Source: Mycolicibacterium sp.
GTDB taxonomy: Bacteria > Actinomycetota > Actinomycetes > Mycobacteriales > Mycobacteriaceae
Direction of reading: 5' to 3'
NCBI RefSeq assembly: GCF_016462545.1
Contig: NZ_JAEMTA010000021.1
Coordinates: forward strand, 1-64,000
Length of the DNA stretch: 64,000 nt
This document shows, one piece after another, positions 35,446 to 44,322 of the stretch (its first letter is position 1; every line of letters starts with the position of its first letter). Made by a program: the position numbers and the translations under genes. Below the pieces are notes generated by a model that saw only the letters and a program-made list of their open reading frames with translations, did not search any database and was not told the DNA's origin.

Positions 35446-36661
35446 TGGTCACTCGCTTACCGGCGAATCGATCGGCGATCCACTGGAGTTCGTAGGCGGC
35501 GTCACCCTCGCTGTGGCCCTTGTCCGGGCTGAAACGCCACTCCAGCACTCCCCCGAGCTGGCACGCCCGTTCGATGGCAGCTGCCGTCCACGGGTAGTCG
35601 ATGAAGGTGTCCTTGCCTCCGTACTCGACCGCGAGCGGAGCCGACAATCGCCGCTGGGGCAGCGCATACGCTCCGATGAGATCCCGTAGCCGCTGGGCGG
35701 CCTCGGGCGTGGTCGGCGCGAAGTCCTTCGGGGTTAGCTTCTCGATCGCTGCGTTGCGGTCGTTCACCAGCTTTCCCGAGCAGGCCGACAACGTGTCCCA
35801 GTACTCGGCGGCTGCGCCGTGCCGGTAGTCGTCGCGGTTCAGGTCGGGATTCAGCCGTGCAAGAGACTCGATGATGAGTTGGAGGGCCGGTCCCTGATCG
35901 TTCGTCAGGGTGCCCGCCTGCGCCTTGTCGACGAGGCCGACCATGTCGGCGACCGGCGACACGACGATCGCGCCCAGAAGGTCGAGCTCGGGCGCATACG
36001 TACTCGCCTGCTCGTCGGCGGCCCACACGGCGCCGCCGCCCTGCGAGCCACCCCAACCCACCCAACGCGTCGATACGTCCTTGAAGGTCGATCGCAACGC
36101 GCGGACGGCGTCGATGACGTTGTAGCCGGCGGTGAGGGAATCGGCGTACGGATGGATGCCGTCGGCACCCAGGCCCTGATAGTCCGCGACGGCGACCGCA
36201 TAGCCCTTGGCGGTGAACGTCTGGACGGCCGCAATCTGTCCGAGCAGTGAGTCGGACAGCGAGAGAGCGCATGGTTCGTCGATGCCCGTGGTCCCGTGCC
36301 CGAAGGCGATGACCGGCCAACCGCCGTCGGGCGCCGGCCCCTTGGGGGTGAACACAGATCCTGACACCACGGTCGGCTCCGCCTTCGTCCCGAAGCTGGA
36401 TCGATACGTGACTCGCGCGGATTCCATGGTCCGCCCGGCGGCCGTGTGGCTGAGACCCGGCATCGTCATCGCGGTGACCAACGAACCCGGCCCGGCGCCA
36501 TCGAGGGTGGCGGTGGCAATCGGCTGAGCCTCGCCACTCGGCTGGACGCCGTCCGACACTCGCTGCACGATGCCGACGACGGCCGGAATCGACAGCACGG
36601 CGACGACGAGCGCAATCGCCAACGCCAACCCGACACCCGCCCACAGCAGGCGTCTACGCAT
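35432..36661 (-). CDS. LIP-family secreted lipase/acyl esterase, paralogue 1
   Basis: A 409-residue alpha/beta hydrolase of the secretory lipase (LIP, PF03583-like) family. One N-terminal TM or uncleaved signal (residues 6-30) places it outside the membrane. Catalytic triad candidates: Ser 206 in GGSQGG, Asp in GGKDTFID and His in DKGHSEGD. FGHGTTGI is the oxyanion region. The start overlaps the OafA-type acyltransferase by 8 nt. Together with the two paralogues at 37949 and 39894 it suggests removal or transfer of acyl groups on an extracytoplasmic glycan or glycolipid. Confidence 0.87.
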   Translation of the reverse strand: MRRRLLWAGVGLALAIALVVAVLSIPAVVGIVQRVSDGVQPSGEAQPIATATLDGAGPGSLVTAMTMPGLSHTAAGRTMESARVTYRSSFGTKAEPTVVSGSVFTPKGPAPDGGWPVIAFGHGTTGIDEPCALSLSDSLLGQIAAVQTFTAKGYAVAVADYQGLGADGIHPYADSLTAGYNVIDAVRALRSTFKDVSTRWVGWGGSQGGGAVWAADEQASTYAPELDLLGAIVVSPVADMVGLVDKAQAGTLTNDQGPALQLIIESLARLNPDLNRDDYRHGAAAEYWDTLSACSGKLVNDRNAAIEKLTPKDFAPTTPEAAQRLRDLIGAYALPQRRLSAPLAVEYGGKDTFIDYPWTAAAIERACQLGGVLEWRFSPDKGHSEGDAAYELQWIADRFAGKRVTNECR

Positions 36662-37952
36662 TGCGCGCCTTCGGCTTGTACTTCTTGGCGAGGTTCAGCG
36701 CAGGTTGTTCGATGAGGTAGTAGGTCACGACCGACAGCGCGATCGAGACGCCGAGGACGATGACCGAATTGAGGAGGAATTCGCCGACGGAGTCACCGTG
36801 CATCAGGCCCCAGCGGCCCATGAGCAGCAGGATCGGAAAGTGCCATAGGTACACCGACAGCGAGATCTTGCCGATGAAGCGCGCCGGGGCGAAGTCGAGC
36901 GCGGTGGCCAGCTTCGAGGATTCCCCACGCGCGAGCGGGGCGACCACGATGACGACGAAGATACCCGCGACGAAGGCCACCGAGCTCAGGGCGAAGACGC
37001 TGTGCAGCATCAGGAGTCCCAAGGCGACGAGCAAGGCCGGGAAGAACGCGACGATGGCGATCAAACGGATCCGACGGCTGAGTCGTTCTCCGATGACGCC
37101 CTGCTCCATCGCGACGAACAGGATCACCACGAACATGCCGTAGGCGAAGCAGTCGGCGTTGGTCAGGAAGCTGCGCAGGTACACCGCGACCCAGTTGTCA
37201 CCCCAATCCATCATCAGGGGGTCGGTGACCTTCTCGTGCGCCGCGAGGGCGGGGACGAACAATTTCCCGACGAATCCGATGGCAAGCAGAATGACCGGCG
37301 CGAGCAGAGCCAGCTTGAGCGGCGCGATGTTCGTGCGCCTGCGCAGCCCGAAGAGCAGCAGACCGAGCAGTGGCAGTGAGAGATAGAAGACGATCTCCAG
37401 CGTCAGCGACCACGAGGGATTGATGCCGGTCTGGAAGTACTTCGGGATGTAGGTCTGGACGAGCGTGAGATTCGAGATGAGCTGCCACGGATCGGTGATC
37501 GTCCCGGTGCCCTCGTCGGTGCCCGGCGTCACGAGGGACGGGTTCGTGACGTAGGCGATGCGGAGCACGTAGTTGACGACGAGGAAGATGACGAGGTACG
37601 CGGGCAACACCCTGAGAACGCGGTGCAGCGCGTACTGCTTGGTGTTGGGCAGCTTCAGCGCACCGCGTTCCCTGGTCAAACCGCGAACGTACGGCAGGAA
37701 CAGCAAGAATCCGCTGAGCACGAAGAACAGCAGCAGAACCATCCCGATGAGGTTCAGCTTTCCGGCCGCGGTGGTGAGCGGAGAGTAGTGACCGGCGACG
37801 TGCGCCACCGCCACCCCGAGGCAACCCAGGCCGCGCACACCATCGAGACCGATGATCCGCGCTCGGTTCTGCTTGGCGGGCGCGGTGTTCAACGCCTTCT
37901 CCGGAGCGAGTTCGTCTGCACCCACCCCGGCCGCCTGACCGTTGTCCATCAC
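36654..37952 (-). CDS. OafA/YrhL-type membrane acyltransferase (acyltransferase 3)
   Basis: A 432-residue protein with about ten TM segments. The family start IIGLDGVRGLGCLGVAVAHVAGHY holds the conserved Arg and catalytic His, followed by FFVLSGFLLFLPYVRG and YALHRVLRVLPAYL; NPSWSLTLEIVFYLSLPLLG is the second conserved block and GKISLSVYLWHFPILLLMGRW the C-terminal one. It acylates sugars on lipid-linked or surface polysaccharide. The start overlaps lipase 2 (GTGA or TGATG). Its position between two lipase genes suggests acyl addition and removal are co-regulated. Confidence 0.9.
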   Translation of the reverse strand: MMDNGQAAGVGADELAPEKALNTAPAKQNRARIIGLDGVRGLGCLGVAVAHVAGHYSPLTTAAGKLNLIGMVLLLFFVLSGFLLFLPYVRGLTRERGALKLPNTKQYALHRVLRVLPAYLVIFLVVNYVLRIAYVTNPSLVTPGTDEGTGTITDPWQLISNLTLVQTYIPKYFQTGINPSWSLTLEIVFYLSLPLLGLLLFGLRRRTNIAPLKLALLAPVILLAIGFVGKLFVPALAAHEKVTDPLMMDWGDNWVAVYLRSFLTNADCFAYGMFVVILFVAMEQGVIGERLSRRIRLIAIVAFFPALLVALGLLMLHSVFALSSVAFVAGIFVVIVVAPLARGESSKLATALDFAPARFIGKISLSVYLWHFPILLLMGRWGLMHGDSVGEFLLNSVIVLGVSIALSVVTYYLIEQPALNLAKKYKPKARNA

Positions 37953-39223
37953 TGACCCTCCACGGGAGGTTGTGGTGCCGCCTCTGCAGGCGGTTCGTTG
38001 GACGCAAGGAAGGCTTGGCAGTCGTCTGGTGCGGGCTCGTTATTGAACCGCGCGGCGATCCATGCGACCGCAGCACCGTTGTCGAGATCGCCGTGGCCGG
38101 CACCGGGTTGCAGCTGAATCTGGATGACGTCACCCATTCGACACGCCCGTTCCAGCGCCCGATCGGTCCACACCGGCGAGATGAACTGGTCCTGACCGCC
38201 GTAGATCACCAGCATCGGAGCTGCCGCCGCCCCTCTGGGCAGCGTAGACCGCTGCAGATACCCGCGCAGCACCTCGACCGCCTCCGGGCTGCTGGGCCGC
38301 AGGTCGTCGGGAGTCATCTCATCTAGGGCCTTGGTCCGTTCCGCGGCTGCGGCGGCGTCACCCTGGCACGACAACAGCACATCCCACTTCTCCTTGACGA
38401 TTCCGTGGCGGTAGTCGTCGAGCTTGAAGTCGGGATGGGACCTGCTCAGAGATTCCAGGATGGCCATCAGCGCGGTGCTCTGCTCTTCGGTCAATTGTCC
38501 CGCGGCGGCGGCGTCGGCGAAACCCTCGATGTCGGCGGGCGGCGAGAAGCTGGCCGAACCCAACATCGTCAGACCGTTGCCGTACTTCGGGGCTAGCTCG
38601 TTGGCGGCCCAGGCGGCCTGGCCGCCCTGGGACCCGCCGACCGCCACATATCGGTCTGACAGATCGCCGCTCAGTTTGCGCGCTGCGCGCACCGAGTCGA
38701 TGAGGTTGTAGCCCTCGGTGGTGGCGTCCAGGTAGGGATGCGGCGCGCCCTTCATCCCGAGACCCTGGTAGTCGGACATGGTCACTGCGTATCCACCTCG
38801 CACGAGACCCGAGATGAGATCGGACACCCCCAGAAGCGTCGGCGACAGCGACGGTGCGCACTCCTCGAGAATCCCGGTCGTGGCATGGCCGTAGGCAATC
38901 ACAGGCCAGCCGCCTTCGGGAGCCTTGCCCTTGGGGATGAAGACGGTGCCAGACACCGTCGTCGGGCTGTCGTCGACACCGGAGGTGGACTGGTAGGTGA
39001 CGCGCGCGGCAACCGACGTGATGGCCCGAAGTCGCAGGTCGACGGTGGGTAGGTTCGTCGCCGACACCAGGGTTCCCGGCCCCGAACCGCTGTAGTCGCC
39101 GTCGAACCGCAGGCCCGACTCGTTGGCCGGCTGATTCAGCACGGGCTTCGCGTCGCTTCCGCACGCAGACACACCGGACGCCGTGGCCAGAGCGATGCAA
39201 ATCAGCAGCGCACTCCGGATCAT
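37949..39223 (-). CDS. LIP-family lipase/acyl esterase lipoprotein, paralogue 2
   Basis: A 424-residue lipoprotein (SGVSAC, Cys 21). The LIP-family fold has Ser 198 in GGSQGGQAAWAANE, Asp in GGQDQFISP and His in GAGHGDLD, so the triad is intact. YGHATTG is the oxyanion segment and DYQGLGMKG a conserved loop shared by all three paralogues. The C-terminal tail is rich in Pro, Glu and Ala. ATG at 39223 overlaps the Wzz stop as ATGA; the longer upstream frame runs back into wzz and is not used. Confidence 0.87.
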   Translation of the reverse strand: MIRSALLICIALATASGVSACGSDAKPVLNQPANESGLRFDGDYSGSGPGTLVSATNLPTVDLRLRAITSVAARVTYQSTSGVDDSPTTVSGTVFIPKGKAPEGGWPVIAYGHATTGILEECAPSLSPTLLGVSDLISGLVRGGYAVTMSDYQGLGMKGAPHPYLDATTEGYNLIDSVRAARKLSGDLSDRYVAVGGSQGGQAAWAANELAPKYGNGLTMLGSASFSPPADIEGFADAAAAGQLTEEQSTALMAILESLSRSHPDFKLDDYRHGIVKEKWDVLLSCQGDAAAAAERTKALDEMTPDDLRPSSPEAVEVLRGYLQRSTLPRGAAAAPMLVIYGGQDQFISPVWTDRALERACRMGDVIQIQLQPGAGHGDLDNGAAVAWIAARFNNEPAPDDCQAFLASNEPPAEAAPQPPVEGQ

Positions 39224-39897
39224 CAAAGTTCCCTTCGTCCAGTTGCCTCGTCGACGATGTGGCCGATCTGGCGGCGGTCCAGCACCGAACCGCCGGCCAA
39301 GCCGATGGCCAGGATCAGTACTGCACTGAGGGCACCGCCTAGCGCGGCGGCCATCACGATCTCCTTCCACATGGGCCCTCGACCGTCGGACACCCCGGTC
39401 GCGGGGTCGACGAGCACGAGGTTGGTGTCGCCGGTGTCGATCGACTCGATCTCCCGGGACAGTGTCACCATGGTGCGCGCCAGGGCGTTGGCGGTATCAC
39501 GTGTCTCGTCGGGATCCTTGCCGCTTATGCGCATGTCCAGGAGTACGGAGTTCGCCTCGGGGATGCCGATCGTGACGCGCTTCGCGAGTTCCGCGGGAGT
39601 CTGCGTCGACTTCATCTCGGCGAGCGTGCGCTCGGTGATCTGATTGCTCTTCACCAGCGTCTGGTAGGTGATGGTCTTCGACAACGCGCTCACGTTCCCA
39701 TACTGCGCGTCCAGCGGCTGCGCTCCCGCGGATGTGACGACGAAGAAGCTGACGTCTGCGTACACATCGCGCTGGTTGTGCCAGACCCACCACCCGGCCC
39801 CGCCGGAAAGTAGCGTCGCACAGGCGATCACAAGCCAGGATCGACCGAGAATGCGAAGGTACTCGGCCACCCTGGGGACACCCGGGGGCGGCCTCAT
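39223..39897 (-). CDS. Wzz-type polysaccharide chain-length regulator
   Basis: A 224-residue protein with two TM segments (about 20-38 and 182-203) around a periplasm-side domain. VAEYLRILGRSWLVIACATLLSGGAGWWVW begins the Wzz domain, and the second TM has MAAALGGALSAVLILAIGLAGG. No ATPase domain is attached, unlike the two Wzc-like proteins here. It probably sets polymer length with the Wzy protein at 42851. Overlaps both lipase neighbours by 4 nt (ATGA each), so lipase 3, Wzz and lipase 2 are translated as a unit. Confidence 0.85.
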   Translation of the reverse strand: MRPPPGVPRVAEYLRILGRSWLVIACATLLSGGAGWWVWHNQRDVYADVSFFVVTSAGAQPLDAQYGNVSALSKTITYQTLVKSNQITERTLAEMKSTQTPAELAKRVTIGIPEANSVLLDMRISGKDPDETRDTANALARTMVTLSREIESIDTGDTNLVLVDPATGVSDGRGPMWKEIVMAAALGGALSAVLILAIGLAGGSVLDRRQIGHIVDEATGRREL

Positions 39898-41138
39898 GCC
39901 GCGGCCCCGCAGACGTCACCGAGCTTTTGGCCGTCGAACCGGGCCTGCAGCCAGTCCAGTGACGATTGGAGGATCTGGTCGCTCTCGATCGAGCTGGCAC
40001 CGATCTGCGGCCTGATCTCGAGCACGTCACCCTTGCCGCAGGCGCGTTGCAGGGAGGGAATCACCCAGGCCTTGGAAATCAGCGGATCCTCGGTGCCGTA
40101 GACGACCAGGAGCGGCGCCGCCAGCCCGCCGGGACCAGGCAGGGCGTGTCTGGCGAGGAGTGCACGCAGCTTGGCAGCGGCTGCCCCGTTTGGTGGCCGA
40201 AGATCGCCCGGTCGAAGACTGCCGAGAGTGTTGGCCATGGCGGTAGCGTCGGCGCCGCAGTTGACCAGATCGCTCCAACGATCGCGGACGAGGCCGGAGC
40301 GGTAGGCATCGAGGTCGAGGGTGGGATCCTCCGCCGCTGCGCCGTCGAGAACCTGCGCGAAGAGCCTGTACTGCTCGCCGATCAGGTTGCCCGACATGGC
40401 CGCGTCGACCAGACCGGTCGAGTCGACCAGAGGCGCAAGCGCCACCGAGCCAACCAGTTCCAGTCCCGATCCATAGGACACGGCCCGTTCGTTGGCCGAC
40501 CACGCGGCCTGACCGCCCTCACCGAATCCGAGCGTCGCCCAGCGATTGCTGGCCGACGGCACCACTCGCCGGGCTGCCCGCACCGCGTCCACGACATTGT
40601 TTCCGAGCGTGGCGGTGTCGATCACCGAGTGTCGATTGCCCACCATGCCGAGACCCTCGTAGTCCGACAGTGCGACCACGTACCCGCGGGACAGCATCAC
40701 CGCGATGATCGGCGCATAGCCCGCCACGTCGTCGGCCAGCGATGGGGCACATGCGCTCGACAGCCCGGTGACCGCGTGCCCGAAGGAGAGAATCGGCCAG
40801 CCGCCTTTCGGCGGCTTCCCGGCGGGCACCGCGACGACACCGGACACCTCGCTGGATTCACCGTCGAGCCCACGAGTCGAGCGATAGACCACCCGCACGG
40901 CCGTGGCGTCCACCTGATCGAAGTAGTTCTGGTTCTTCAGCGGCGTGACCTCGATCAGCGAGCCGGGCCCACCGTCGCTCATGTCCGGCGGCTCCAGGGT
41001 GGGTTTGCCAGCGAACTCCGGGGTCAGCGTGGGAACCGGACGCGGCGACGTCGTCGCAGCCTCCGGTCGGTCCGTCGTGCACGCCGCGCTCGAGGACGCG
41101 ATGGCGGCGGCGACGGCTAGGACGACCAACGCACGCAT
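39894..41138 (-). CDS. LIP-family lipase paralogue 3, catalytic residues lost (pseudoenzyme)
   Basis: A 414-residue exported LIP-family protein with signal sequence and Cys 20 (SSAAC, a weak lipobox). Alignment with its two neighbours shows the same fold, but the nucleophile motif GGSQGG is GFGEGG: the Ser position is Gly 206. The triad His (GHSEGD or GHGDLD in the others) is replaced, reading IGASSIESD. The acidic position is kept (YGTEDPLIS). The open frame is intact and coupled to wzz, so it is a maintained protein, not a decaying gene. It may bind acylated polymer or regulate. ATG 41138 preferred; a GTG at 41177 is possible. Confidence 0.85.
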   Translation of the reverse strand: MRALVVLAVAAAIASSSAACTTDRPEAATTSPRPVPTLTPEFAGKPTLEPPDMSDGGPGSLIEVTPLKNQNYFDQVDATAVRVVYRSTRGLDGESSEVSGVVAVPAGKPPKGGWPILSFGHAVTGLSSACAPSLADDVAGYAPIIAVMLSRGYVVALSDYEGLGMVGNRHSVIDTATLGNNVVDAVRAARRVVPSASNRWATLGFGEGGQAAWSANERAVSYGSGLELVGSVALAPLVDSTGLVDAAMSGNLIGEQYRLFAQVLDGAAAEDPTLDLDAYRSGLVRDRWSDLVNCGADATAMANTLGSLRPGDLRPPNGAAAAKLRALLARHALPGPGGLAAPLLVVYGTEDPLISKAWVIPSLQRACGKGDVLEIRPQIGASSIESDQILQSSLDWLQARFDGQKLGDVCGAAA

Positions 41139-41145
41139 GCGACTA

Positions 41146-42729
41146 TCAGCGACTTTCTTGATTGCGATGCGACCCACGTCCAGTGTCGGCGGCGCCCAGT
41201 GATGCGCCGTCTGCTGCCCCGACGGTCTCGACGGTCTCGGTCACCGCTTCCCGGCGACCGGCTGTCGGTGCGCCGTCGCCGGCAGATTCGACGCCCGCGA
41301 GGTCGCCGGTCTGCTGATCCCGCGTCGAATCCTTGCGGTGTCGGCGCAGTACCGGACGGGTCGTCGGTTCGAAGGTCACCACGGTGCCGATGAGGGCGAC
41401 GTTGCCCGACGAGAGGGCCTGGATCGCCCGCCGAAGCGCCGTGCTGGTCGTCGCCGAGATCCTCGCGAGCAGGATCGCGCCGTCGGCCAGGGCGCCGACC
41501 ACGACGCCGTCGGAGTACGTGCTCAAGGGCGGCGTGTCGACGACCACGAAGTCGAAGTTACGAGTGAGCTCCTCGAACAGCGTCGCCGCGCGGTCGGTGG
41601 CCCATAGTTCGCCGGGCCGCGGCGCGACCGGTCCCGCAGGGAGAACTGCGATCGTGTGACCGCCGCCGACGGGGACGTCGGAGAGGCAGACGTCGGAGAC
41701 GTGGTCGTCGCCCACGAGGACGGTGCTCAGCCCGCGCCTGGTGGCCGCGTCCCGCAGAGAGCCGCTGAGGGCGAGCCTCTCGGCGATCGCCGGGCTTCGC
41801 AGATCGCCGTCGACGAGCACGACTGATCGGCCGGATTCCGCCAATGCCGCAGCCAGGTCGATGGCCGTCGTGGTGCGCCCCTCTTCGGCTCCCGGGCTGG
41901 TCACCGCGATCACGCGCGCCGACTTGCCGCTCGGCAGGACCGTGAAGCGCATGTTGGTGCGCAGTTCGCGAAGGCGCTCGGCGTAGAGGCTGCTCTTGCC
42001 GAGGTCTACGACGCCGCCGTCCCGCCTTTGGGGGTCGGTCGGCAAGCCTCCGAGCACGAGGGCGTTCGTCGTGCCTTCGACGGTCTCTCGACCGCGGACG
42101 CGCCTGTCGGCGATGCCCACCAGGATCGCGATGAGGACACCGAGGACCAGGCCCGCGACGCCACCGAGGACCAGTCGCTTCCAGAGCGCCCAGCCCAGCG
42201 ATGCGGTGGGATAGTCCGCTTCGTCGACGACGATGGCACCGGCTGCGGGTGTTCCGCCCCGGCGCGACGTCTCGAGTTCGCTGACCACCTGAACCAACTG
42301 GTACGCGATCGCGTTGGCATAGATCTGCGCCTGATCGGGGTCGGCGTCGGTGACGCCGACCTGCAGGAGCACCGTCTTGTCGATCGGCTGGGCCTTGACC
42401 TTGCTGCGAAGTTCATCCGCCGTGATGGGCGCCTTGAGTTGGTCGACGGCCCGCGAGGCCACCTGCTCGCTGGTGGCCAGACCCGCGTACGAGACGACCC
42501 GTTCCGTGGAGAAGAGGTTGTTCTGGTACGCCTCGCTGACCGACGTGCCGTTCTGGGTGGCGACGAACAGCGTGGCCTTCGACTGATAGTCGTGGCTGAA
42601 CATTTGAGGAAGGTGCTTGTTCACTACGTTGAAGGTGGTGGCAAACCCGAGCGCAACGCCGAGAACGGTGATCGCCAGTATCAGCACCCACAATCGGCGG
42701 AATATGCGCAAGTATTCTCGTACGTCCAA
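41146..42729 (-). CDS. Wzc/CapB-like polysaccharide co-polymerase with variant P-loop
   Basis: A 527-residue fusion of a Wzz domain (two TMs, about 12-32 and 184-206) and a cytoplasmic BY-kinase-like ATPase. SLYAERLRELRTNMRF leads to the Walker A region TSPGAEEGRTTTA, where Arg 285 replaces the Lys; Walker A' VVLVDGDLR (Asp 307) and Walker B FDFVVVDTPPL are canonical. No tyrosine cluster exists in the Ser/Gly/Thr-rich C-terminal tail. It begins with TTG at 42729 after GGGAG. It is the first gene of the eight-gene minus-strand operon and divergent from the Wzy gene. Confidence 0.85.
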   Translation of the reverse strand: MDVREYLRIFRRLWVLILAITVLGVALGFATTFNVVNKHLPQMFSHDYQSKATLFVATQNGTSVSEAYQNNLFSTERVVSYAGLATSEQVASRAVDQLKAPITADELRSKVKAQPIDKTVLLQVGVTDADPDQAQIYANAIAYQLVQVVSELETSRRGGTPAAGAIVVDEADYPTASLGWALWKRLVLGGVAGLVLGVLIAILVGIADRRVRGRETVEGTTNALVLGGLPTDPQRRDGGVVDLGKSSLYAERLRELRTNMRFTVLPSGKSARVIAVTSPGAEEGRTTTAIDLAAALAESGRSVVLVDGDLRSPAIAERLALSGSLRDAATRRGLSTVLVGDDHVSDVCLSDVPVGGGHTIAVLPAGPVAPRPGELWATDRAATLFEELTRNFDFVVVDTPPLSTYSDGVVVGALADGAILLARISATTSTALRRAIQALSSGNVALIGTVVTFEPTTRPVLRRHRKDSTRDQQTGDLAGVESAGDGAPTAGRREAVTETVETVGAADGASLGAADTGRGSHRNQESR

Positions 42730-42850
42730 CGCGGACTCCCTCGATGAGACTCGTAGCAGCGGCGGTTGCCAGACTGTCGGGCGCTACGTCGCAAGCTGTG
42801 TGTGGATCCTTCGACCCAGTTGCTGTTGTCGTAGCTAGGGTGGCACGATA

Positions 42851-44281
42851 GTGGCCGTGAGGGCCCACTCAAATCTGCCCGGCAAGCATATATTACATGT
42901 CGCGATTGTTGCTGCATGCCCGCTTTTGACCTGGTTCGCCCTCGATCGTGGCAAAATGCCGACGTTAGCTGTCGTGGGTCTCTTGGCAATGGTTGTGGGA
43001 ATCTACGTTGGTCTGCGCCAGCCACTCTGGCTGTATTGGGGATTGGCAGCGGTGATGGGCTTCTTGCCCCATGGCTACTTCCCCGGCGTGCATCTGCCGC
43101 TCTACTTGCCATTCGCTGCTGGTGTTCTGCTAGCTGCGTTGCTGCATCCCACGGCAGAAACCCGTCTACATCCGATCGAAATCGCGGTGGTCGTCCTCGT
43201 CATCGTCGCGGGAGTGTCGGTGCTCGCTACCGCAACCAACCTCTCCGACGTCGCCGAGTTCATCAAATGGTCACTTGCGACGCTGGTGCTAATCGCGTTA
43301 TTGCGATTGTCCAGAGAGAATTTGATTAGGTTCGGACGAATCTTCGTGTTTGCCGCGACAGCAAATGCCCTCTTCGGCATCGTCACCGTCCTTCTGCCGG
43401 GCAAGGGGCTGATCCGCGTATTCAGCGTCTTCGGTTACCAGCAGATGGACCGTTTCGTTTTCAGCAATGAGGGCCAGAGTCGCTCGATCCGGCTGGGGGG
43501 CCTGTGGATCGACCCCAACGGCGCCGGGCTAGCACTCATCTTCACCTTCGTGATCGCTCTGGTGGTACTCACGGGCCGGGCTCGAGCTGCCGTGATCGCG
43601 ATTCTCTCGATCGCGATCCTCTTGACCTTGAGCCGCGCCGCGATTTTCAGCCTGCTGGCCGGGCTGCTTCTCGTGCTGGTCTTTCACAAGATGCGCCAAC
43701 GTGACCGGCAGATTGCCATCGGAGGAATCTTCCTGGCCGTCATCGTGGCACTGCTGGTGCCACAGATACGCAACCGAATCTTCTCGTCCTTCGGCTCCGA
43801 CGATGCGGGCTCGTCCGCGCGCTGGGAGGCTCTGCTCAAGTTTCCCGCGGACATGGCCGGCGACTGGCTGTTCGGCAAGCCTTGGGCATCGCCGGAGTTC
43901 AAGAGCGGCGAAGTGGCCTTCAAGCTCAACTTCGCCGCCAACGCGCCGCTGGACAGCATCTATCGCGGCGGCATCTTCGTTGGGCTGGCGTTCGTCACCG
44001 TTCTCGTCATGGGCATCATCATGAGCTTCAAGGCGATCCGTTCTGATTCGCTACCGGCGGCGATATACGGCGGCGCCTTCATCGGGTTGACGTTGATCGC
44101 CTTCCAGCTCGACCATCCGATCGTGCTGATCTCCCAGACGACGCTCATCTTCTCGGTGCTCCTCGCATTCCTGGTGTACGTGGACCGACAGCGAGAGGAG
44201 GCCTCGGAGACGCCACCGCCGCACTCGCGCCGAGGCGTGCCACCGGCCGAGGACACCCGTCCCGTGACCTACGCACACTGA
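42851..44281 (+). CDS. O-antigen polymerase/ligase (Wzy/WaaL-type) membrane protein
   Basis: A 476-residue protein with about 11-12 TM segments. The Wzy_C/O-antigen ligase pattern is present: the loop around SIRLGGLWIDPNGAGLALIFTFVIALVVLTG, then ILLTLSRAAIFSLLAGLLLVL (the SR motif), and a large outside loop with ARWEALLKFPADMAGDWLFGKPW and NAPLDSIYRGGI before the last TMs. It polymerises or ligates lipid-linked repeat units on the outer face of the membrane. The first 600 bp are visibly richer in A and T than neighbours, a hint of foreign origin. GTG start; divergent from the Wzc-like gene. Confidence 0.88.
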   Translation: MAVRAHSNLPGKHILHVAIVAACPLLTWFALDRGKMPTLAVVGLLAMVVGIYVGLRQPLWLYWGLAAVMGFLPHGYFPGVHLPLYLPFAAGVLLAALLHPTAETRLHPIEIAVVVLVIVAGVSVLATATNLSDVAEFIKWSLATLVLIALLRLSRENLIRFGRIFVFAATANALFGIVTVLLPGKGLIRVFSVFGYQQMDRFVFSNEGQSRSIRLGGLWIDPNGAGLALIFTFVIALVVLTGRARAAVIAILSIAILLTLSRAAIFSLLAGLLLVLVFHKMRQRDRQIAIGGIFLAVIVALLVPQIRNRIFSSFGSDDAGSSARWEALLKFPADMAGDWLFGKPWASPEFKSGEVAFKLNFAANAPLDSIYRGGIFVGLAFVTVLVMGIIMSFKAIRSDSLPAAIYGGAFIGLTLIAFQLDHPIVLISQTTLIFSVLLAFLVYVDRQREEASETPPPHSRRGVPPAEDTRPVTYAH

Positions 44282-44292
44282 GGACAACCGCT

Positions 44293-44310
44293 GACGGCCA
44301 AGCGGCCGTT
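44293..44310. terminator. Stem-loop between convergent Wzy and epimerase genes
   Basis: ACGGCC (44294-44299), loop AAGC, GGCCGT (44304-44309), in the 41-bp gap between two convergent stops. A candidate bidirectional terminator without a U-tract. Confidence 0.45.
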
Positions 44311-44322
44311 CACGATTCGCGA

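Noticed and set aside
41146..42729. Annotation as an active tyrosine autokinase
   Set aside because: The Walker A lysine is Arg and there is no C-terminal tyrosine cluster, so kinase activity is not supported.
42851..43450. Insertion element remnant at the AT-rich start of the Wzy gene
   Set aside because: No inverted repeats or transposase similarity; the lower GC is explained by a transmembrane gene that may be acquired.
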